DNA of 64,000 nt from Meconema thalassinum (lineage: Eukaryota; Arthropoda; Insecta; Orthoptera; Tettigoniidae). The stretch spans positions 528,134,861 to 528,198,860 of the forward strand of contig OX336390.1 of assembly GCA_946902985.2 (NCBI GenBank), read 5' to 3'. Both the position numbers and the translations under genes were made by a program. The notes beneath the pieces were generated by a model, which worked only from the letters and a program-made list of their open reading frames with translations, did not search any database and was not told the origin of the DNA. This document shows positions 57,441-64,000 of the stretch, piece after piece (positions within the stretch are counted from its first letter, which is position 1; each line of letters opens with the position of its first letter).

Positions 57441-59717
57441 GGCTTTTGTAGTTGAACTTGACTCCTTGAACACTGGATGATGGGGCATGAAGTAGCTCTG
57501 TTCCTCCTTATCAGACGCCGTGGTTATAGGCTCCATATGCCCTAGAGTCTCGTACTCTTCTAAAAAGCTGACGTAATCCCCCTTCAACTGAGGGTTTCTT
57601 TCAAGGCGTCGTTCGAGATTGTGAAACCGTGACGTAGCCATTGTTAGTGAGTTTCCAAGTTCTGATGGTTTTCCACAGAGTGGGAGTCGTACCGTGAATC
57701 TACCTTCTGCATCCCGCCTGACTGTGTCAACAAAATGCCTTTCACACTCGATTTCATCATTCGATCTGATTGGTTGCGTGATATCTTCTAATTCCCAGAA
57801 TCGTTGAAGTTGCTGGTCGAGTGAATGGTCATTCATAGTGAAGAATGACTGTACAGGTGGTGAACCCGGACCGCTCGCCTTATCCATTTGAAACTGTCCC
57901 GCTACAATCCAACCAAATTCCGTGTTTTGAAGAACTGGATAGGGTCCGCTCCTCGTGCGTCTTTCAGGCCTAAGAAGATCAAAAAATATCTCTGCCCCGA
58001 TTAACATATCAATCTGACCTGGTTGGTTGAAGCTGGGGTCAGCTAAGGTCAGTTCTTCGGGTATTTGCCAGTCTTGATAGTTAATGTATGATCCTGGCAA
58101 TTCAGCTGAAATTCGTGACAATACAGCACAATTAATAACTATTTGATAGTTGCTAGTAATGGAATGAACCTCTATATTTGCACTATGATGCGACTCTGCG
58201 TCGATACTACTTATACCCTGTATTGGAATTCTATTCCGTACCTTCTTTAAGTTCAGTCGTTGTGTGCAGGCAGTCGTGATGAAGTGTGCTTGACTGCCCG
58301 AGTCTAGTAGGACTCGGCAAGTCTGAAGTTGGCCCTCCCCATCACGCACTTTCACTAATGCAGTCGAGAGCAATATATGAGTATGCGGTTTAATTTTCAG
58401 TGAGCAATAGGACGCTGTGTCGGCACGTTGTTGCGTAACAATAGAGTTGTTGGGTCTTGCCTGTTGCCTATCATGCGTGTTATCAGGCGGCCGTGGGGTA
58501 GGAGAACGACCAGTTCCTCGGTTGCGGTGAAGTAGTGTGTGATGCTTCAAACCACAAGAATAGCAAGAACCTGAAGAACAATCACCAACAATGTGACCAT
58601 GTCTCAAACAATTTGTACACAATTTATGCTGTTTGGCAAATTCTGTTCGTTGTGCAACACTAACACTGGAAAAGTCTTGACATTTATAAAGAGGGTGCAC
58701 GCCAGTACAAAATAAACAATTATTGTTACTTGAAACATACACTTGTCTGACTTGGTTCGTGAGCTTCTTTCTAGTGATGTTTTGAGTTGTAGAATTGACA
58801 ACTGGGGTAGGAATTCGGTTACCATTGATTAGTTCTAGGGCTTGACATCTGTCCTCTAAAAATTTACTTAGCACTTCCAGCCTTGGGAATTGTGGATTTG
58901 ATGACGACAGCTCCCACTGTTTTCTGCTGACGTCATCAGTCTTTTCAAGAATTAATTGTGCTAGAAGGATTTCGTGAAGAGGGATTTCAAGTTCAAGTGC
59001 TTCAAGTGCATTTAAGTTACTTGATACCTGATTTAGAAGTGCTCGTAACTCTGTGGGTGATTCATTGTGTACACGTGGAAGGTTCAGCAAGTTGTTGATG
59101 TGTGCTGTGGCAATTAATTTAGGATTATTGTATCTCTGACAGACAGTTTGCCAAGCAATTTTAAAATTAGGACCTGTTATGGGAAGGTTCTTAATCTGGC
59201 CATGTGCTTCACCCGTTAATGAAGATAACAAATAGTGGTATCGTTGTATATCGTCAATTGCTTGATTGTTTATTACCAGGCTAGTAAATGTGTCACAAAA
59301 ATGACGGAATTCAGTGACCTGTCCCCCGAAGGAAGGTAATTTAATTGTAGGAAGTGTCAGCTCTCTCTTGCCGGAACTAGACTGACCATCACTTTTAGTA
59401 CTCGAAGGATTGTTCTGTTTTGACCGTAACTCTACGCTATCTTCAATCAACGTGGTCATTTTATCAACGAGATCATAATACATAGTCTCAAAAGTATTCC
59501 TATCTTCACTGTGGTCCTCGGATTCGTCTTCTAATTCTAATCTCTCCTGCGCGTCTTCATACTTCTGGCTTAATTTTGGTAGATCGTCTAACCTTGCCCT
59601 TATTGCGTTAATACTTGACCCTGGTTGGAAACTCTTGACGAAGTTATGTAAACGAGTAATATTTGCCTTTGCGAGGCCCCTAGTCTTTACGAGAAGTGCT
59701 TTCAATTTAGGATCCAT
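57276..59717 (-). pseudogene. BEL/Pao Gag-protease with start of reverse transcriptase
   Basis: ATG at 59717 opens an 813-codon frame. Residues 120-300 are the Gag core with LPTIKLPSFGG; residues 334-396 hold three Cys-His segments (CLFC, CTNCLRHGH, CYSCGLKHH) for RNA packaging. The aspartic protease centre DSGSQ is at residue 472, followed by MLIGAE. The RT N-terminus starts near residue 690 (about 57650) and goes out of frame at residue 760 (about 57440), so the last 54 residues are off-frame. Everything before that is intact. Confidence 0.9.
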
Positions 59718-59993
59718 AATGGGAATAGCATACAGGAATACAGGTAACCAGAAATGAGTATGTACTTACCGAAGCTGCTTAAAGTTGAATTCCTTCCATG
59801 TGTAATGTCTCGAGGTTCAATATGCACCACTGCGCGCTGTAGTTAATACGAATCATCGAAGAAACACACGATTACCGCTCATACTTCGCGTTGAGGCTAC
59901 CTTAACAATGTACAATGCGAGGCGTCAATATGAAATGATGCACGAACTATAACACACGTCCGTTGTTCCACAGAAATCCGGCCGGTAGGACCA

Positions 59994-60378
59994 TGAAGGA
60001 AGTTTGATAATAAATGTGAAGAATATACTCTGGTGGACTGTAATTTATAGTGCTGGGATTTCAAATCACTGGACTTCTGTGGAACATTTAAACTAATTAT
60101 ATTATATTACACAGTTATATACAATACATGTTGATACATTAATACACTGTCACTCGTTCGATATAGTCTTCCGAGTTTGCATAGCAGCAGGTCTGCAGCA
60201 CCTTTCACCCCGTGGTGACTTGTTTGAGCACAATAGTGGCACTGTCGAAAGAATGTACGGTACTTGGGGAGCGGGTGAGGCAGGTAGCAAGCCCACCCCT
60301 CCCGACCAGTGGAAAGAACGGGATTCTGCCACAGGCGAGGCGAGGCTTGGCGAACCGTTTAACACTTGTTCCTAAACA
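59994..60378 (-). repeat. BEL/Pao 5' LTR
   Basis: Same length and ends as the 3' LTR. Just downstream on the minus strand (59993-59976) lies tggtcctaccggccgg, a primer-binding-like site whose first bases complement a tRNA CCA end; the tRNA is not assigned. As the 5' LTR it would carry the promoter. Confidence 0.92.
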
Positions 60379-60434
60379 GCACCAGTAGCGTAGCCAGGAT
60401 CGACCAAATTCTACAAGCAGTTCACGCTCATCAA

Positions 60435-60740
60435 ACATGCACCATGGCCGCGAGGGCTGCTGCGGTAAGTATGGATATCGTAGGTTTGAAACCCCGGTGC
60501 TGACAGTGGTTATCCTGAATGTGGTTTTTCCCTGGATTTTGCCTCACTCCCTACAGGAAATTGCCGGGATAGTGCCTTATTTCAATTCCCGGATCGTCTA
60601 CCCCACCCCTGTCCCAGATACATTTGCACACACAACTACACTCATCACAGCAATACAGATTTGCCGACTTCAACATACTCCCAACTACACGGGGCTGATG
60701 ACCAAGATATCTCAAGCCCCTCAAATGAATTAACAACAAC
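60435..60740 (+). repeat. tRNA-derived SINE
   Basis: The segment gccgcgagggctgctgcggt with gtaggtttgaaaccccgg is a degenerate head. The body and tail (tcacagcaatacagatttgc, cggggctgatgaccaagata, AAC-rich end) match the 9437 family. Confidence 0.6.
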
Positions 60741-61669
60741 TCTACAAGTATTTCCATTCCTCAATGATATATTATTACAAAGAAAAGTTTCATGTATTTT
60801 GATCCCAAAGTTTTCGAGTAATACCGGTACAATATGCACAAAAGACAAACGAAAAATCAGTTCTTTAAAAAATTAAGTTAATTTTTGACTAATATGTCTC
60901 ACCTCATTGGTAAACCTAGAACATTCCTGTTCCCCTGACAGGAACAAAATAAACTCACATCTATCTGTGCTACCAACATGAAGACTGCGTATCTCTCAAC
61001 AAGAGAAAACATATACAGAGGTCTCAGCGAAAGTGGGCATGTCCTCTCACGATGTATCATGTTGATTTATGAGTTATTCATCGGTCTACTCATTTTTATA
61101 TTTATTCAGTTTTTTCAGTAAGATCCTGTTCTTTATGTTACAATTAGCCCTGAACGCCTAAAATATCATTTTCGAAGATTTTTGTCACCTACCGAGGTCC
61201 TTCTTACTTTACAAATCTACATGCAGCCGGAAAACGGTTGCTTACACTACACATCCGACAAATTTCACTAATTCGAAACTGGGAGATAACCGTTATTCGG
61301 GGAATTGCTGGACATATATTTACGTAATATGAAGCAACTCGGCTAATGGTTATGTCATGCTTAAGAAGTTAATAGGCCTAATGATCCCAAAATTACTGTT
61401 AATTTTCCCATAGAATTTTCTAAGTCCTTATTAAAACGCGTTATCTTATATCTTATATACAGTACCGAATCTTATATATTATATATATAAACAAGATGTT
61501 CAGTAAAGAACATATACCGTAGCCTACTTTCTCCATTAATTCTTTACGAGAGGGTTTCCTTTCACCACACGACATGAAATAAAAGGCAAAACTATTGGCC
61601 TGGATAAAGATTATTGATGCGTGACTTTCCCCACTGTGCGTGACAAAAACCAACCAGGGGTGTTATTTA

Positions 61670-61697
61670 TTAGCGAACGCGGCCCTGCGGGCCGCGC
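61670..61697 (-). mobile_element. Helitron-like 3' terminus
   Basis: A perfect 8-bp-stem hairpin (cgcggccc, loop tgc, gggccgcg; 61678-61696) is followed on the minus strand by four bases, CTAA and then T. This resembles a Helitron 3' end, though the hairpin is closer to the end than usual. No helicase sequence is seen nearby. Confidence 0.45.
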
Positions 61698-61914
61698 TAT
61701 CAACCCACCATTGGTCTGGACGAAAATATTGGTCCAGGCAAAACCATTGTGAAACCCTCTTGTGAAGTTTTACCCTTTCCCCTAAATGCATGGGTATAAT
61801 TATAACTCTTTGTCCTTTTCAAGGAATATAATTGAATGTTGGTTGTAGTAGCTTGTTGAAATACAACATGCTATATGGATATTAAACGTTGATTGATTGA
61901 TTGAATCCTCACCT

Positions 61915-62205
61915 GAATTATATATATATATATACACACACTACAGCCATCACAGTAACACAGGTTATCAGACAAAATTCAACACTCACCCAAGGGCACG
62001 AGGCTAAATGACCATCGTGTCCATGCATCTCAAATGAAACAACAACAACAACAACAGCTTCCTACCCAAATCCTTACTCGTATAAAAGTACACACACTAG
62101 TAAACCTACAGTGACACAGGTTATCAGACAACTTCTGAACACAAAGTAAACGGGACTACAAGACCATGATGCCGCAAAACCCCTAAGGAATCAACAACAA
62201 AACTA
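61915..62205 (+). repeat. Two tandem SINE 3' ends after a (TA)n run
   Basis: Two copies of the SINE tail (cagccatcacagtaacacag; aacctacagtgacacaggtt), each followed by an accatcgtg/accatgatg segment and an AAC-rich stretch, lie in the same direction. Each is 5'-truncated. A TA repeat is at 61919-61934. Confidence 0.6.
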
Positions 62206-62459
62206 CAACAATAGTCTCTACCGCGGATCAAGGTCAACGAATATTAATCGCTGTATTCGAGTGTTGGAATATGTGGTATTATACCGTACGTTATACAACG
62301 TTGCTCCACGTCCGTAGGTATAACCTTGAATAACCTTACATGTCTCCACCGAGTGGTGCTAAGAAAGCAACAGCGAAGATGAGACCGAACTGTCGGAAAA
62401 CCTCTCGGTCAAAGAAAGAAAAGGAAAGAAATGTGCGTCCCTTTTAAGGATCCTCAAGT

Positions 62460-63369
62460 TCATAGAATTGGACCATCTTTGCGCATTTGTCAATTGAATA
62501 TAGAAAGGATTAGTCGAGCGAAATGTGAATATCTTCTCAGACTCTTAAAATAAATATTTAGTCAATATCATTGTGCTCAAAGAATCACACACAGCAGACG
62601 AAATTCTGCTTCAGTGCAGAGGGAAAATACCAGGCTTTAAATTGATAAACTCTAACAACCATCAAAATTATGGTCTTGCAACTTACGTCAGGGATCGCAA
62701 CACAACCTATAAATCGCTGCCAGAAAACTTTGGAAATGGCATGTATACTACCAAAGTTCAAGTTGAAAACCTGACGATAGTTAATGTGTACAAACCCCCG
62801 AGAATTAATTGGCCTAAACCCCCTCTTTTTTTAGCGTATGGCTTTTAGTGCCGGGAGTGTCCGAGGACATGTTCGGCTCGCCAGTTTTGTAGCTACTTCG
62901 AGACAGACACCCAATGGGTGAGCTACAAGTTCCGTTGGGGAGGAAAGTTGGAATGGAAGGTCGTGGAGTTGGAAGGTAGCGGCTGTGGCCTATAGTTAGG
63001 GACCAACCCCGGCATTTGCCTGGAAGGAAGATGGGAAACCACAGAAGACCATCTTCAAGGTTGCCGGCGGGGGGAATCGAACCTCCTAGCCTCCCGGATG
63101 TGAGCGACTGCCAGCAGTTATGCTGTAACGACCACGACTAACTCACCCGGTTAAGCCCCCTCTAACATCTCAACAACACCCGACAATATTCCTTGGCGAC
63201 TTCAACAGTCACCATCCTCTCTGGGGGTACAATGAATATGACTTGAGCGGTGAAGGTCTAGAGGATTGGATGGAAACTGAAAACCTAAAGCTAATATATG
63301 AAGCAAAAGACCTGCCTACTTTTCACTCAGCTCGCTGCTGTCGAGGCTTTACTCCAGACTTATACATTA
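62460..63369 (+). pseudogene. LINE AP-endonuclease relic split by a SINE
   Basis: Plus-strand frames give ICQLNIERISRAKCEYLL (62487), then VENLTIVNVYKPPRINWP (62765). After the SINE they give TIFLGDFNSHHPLWGYNEYD (63185) and FTPDLYITS (63355). These are the ordered endonuclease motifs of Jockey/I-type LINEs. An in-frame stop near 62550 and the insertion inactivate it. The coding ends exactly at a Helitron end. Confidence 0.8.
62826..63160 (-). repeat. SINE inserted in the LINE endonuclease
   Basis: On the minus strand the tRNA-like head (ggtgagttagtcgtggtcgt; box B ggaggttcgattcccccc) is at 63150-63070. The body ends with cggacactcccggcactaaa near 62850, shared with the SINE at 42935. Short repeats ccccctct on both sides (62818, 63156) are the likely target duplication. 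Confidence 0.75.
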
Positions 63370-63460
63370 CTAGCTATTGTACACGGCGTTGCCCGGGAGG
63401 TGTCTTTATATGTTGTAGAAAGATACACGGCAATATATTTCGCAGAGTATATTCATTCTG
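63370..63460 (-). mobile_element. Helitron 3' end
   Basis: On the minus strand, cccgggcaacgccgtgtaca runs into ATAGCTAG followed by T. The CG-rich short hairpin and CTAG|T end match the Helitron pattern. The element cuts the LINE reading frame at an A|T position. Its 5' end was not found. Confidence 0.55.
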
Positions 63461-63659
63461 CCCCTAAATGAGTTTAGAGCATAGTTCTCCTCGACTCTCA
63501 TGTTACCCAAGTGCAATATTAACTCACTGTAAACCTAGTCGAAAAGTACAGTGTAGCAGAGCATGCAACAATAGTAAAACGGGATGTATACCGGTTATAC
63601 ACAATTCCTCGAGAACTCAGTCTCACAATTACTTTCCTGATAGTGTTTATTTTTGATTT

Positions 63660-63722
63660 AATGGACAGGGAGGCATGGAGAGTTGCATCAAACCAGTCAA
63701 AAGACTGAAGACTCAAACAACA
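63660..63722 (+). repeat. LINE 3' end (family A), forward
   Basis: The segment acagggaggcatggagagtt to gaagactcaaacaacaa is the terminal sequence of LINE family A, ending in a short CAA repeat. The remaining bases to 64000 show no gene or repeat that I recognise. Confidence 0.75.
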
Positions 63723-64000
63723 ATGGGGAAAGTAAGACGATTTATAGCAGTGTTCACATAGTTATCTCTATTATTTTTCAAATGTAGCAACTACCTTCTT
63801 GTTAGGAAATAATATTTAAATTATTCAATGATTGGAAGATAAAGTCATCATTGTGGGGTCAAATATACGTCTTATGATTTTTAACCCCGCACAAATTACG
63901 TGAATATTGACAAATGACTTATTCCTGTACGTAGGTCAGTGTGTACTATACTCGTAGCAGCATATTAAGGAACATTATTGCTGTAAGAATAATTTATATG

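Larger units (their letters stand above)
53995..60378 (-). mobile_element. BEL/Pao LTR retrotransposon, nearly complete
   Basis: Two 385-bp LTRs bound the element, with a 5-bp target duplication gcacc at 53990-53994 and 60379-60383. The internal region codes on the minus strand for Gag-protease and then Pol in the BEL order RT, RNase H, integrase. No envelope-like frame is present. Two pol frameshifts (about 57440 and about 56620) make this copy defective. A G-rich tract next to the 3' LTR (54380-54399) is the likely polypurine tract. Confidence 0.93.

Noticed and set aside
33150..64000. A second host gene downstream of FAR
   Set aside because: All long frames there carry retrotransposon or transposase motifs; the rest are short and without splice-consistent coding signal.

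Overview
This window looks like nuclear DNA from a large-genome, probably hemimetabolous insect. The evidence is one insect-type gene with canonical GT-AG introns of up to 24 kb, many different tRNA-derived SINEs, and a dense set of LINE, Tc1, Harbinger, Helitron and BEL/Pao remains. A large-genome orthopteran or phasmid would fit, but the species cannot be fixed from sequence alone. I see no prokaryotic operon, rRNA or CRISPR. tRNA-like sequences occur only as SINE heads.

Host gene (1-33150, + strand). The only well-supported host gene is the 3' part of a fatty acyl-CoA reductase (FAR). Five exons (123-268, 24463-24572, 27589-28021, 30378-30635, 32778-32865) join in consistent phase and encode the last 344 residues, including the YxxxK active-site motif, the C-terminal FAR domain and a hydrophobic tail. 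Upstream exons lie outside the window. An AATAAA lies 258 bases after the stop.

Intron 1 (269-24462) is mostly transposable-element (TE) debris: a Tc1 transposase relic, a Helitron 3' end, several SINEs, and a decayed three-exon minus-strand gene with Mutator-like transposase and YqaJ exonuclease homology (9778-14130) whose first intron carries a Tc1 element with both termini. It also holds a Helitron helicase fragment, a LINE ORF1, a microsatellite-bearing repeat and two terminal-inverted-repeat elements. Intron 2 begins with an RTE-like LINE inserted 7 bases past the exon-2 splice donor; its target duplication copies the exon end and the donor.

Downstream of FAR (33150-64000) I see no host gene, only nested TEs. 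The clearest nest is a palindromic TA-flanked MITE (36636-40816) split by a PIF/Harbinger element (37100-40757), which itself contains a SINE and a LINE tail. A SINE with 15-bp target duplications contains another SINE (42909-43695). A full-length-looking LINE (about 45910-53020, minus) has a 2.3-kb LTR-like insertion in ORF1. A nearly complete BEL/Pao retrotransposon (53995-60378, minus) has 385-bp LTRs that differ at only about three positions, but its pol has two frameshifts. The window ends in a LINE endonuclease fragment interrupted by a SINE and a Helitron end.
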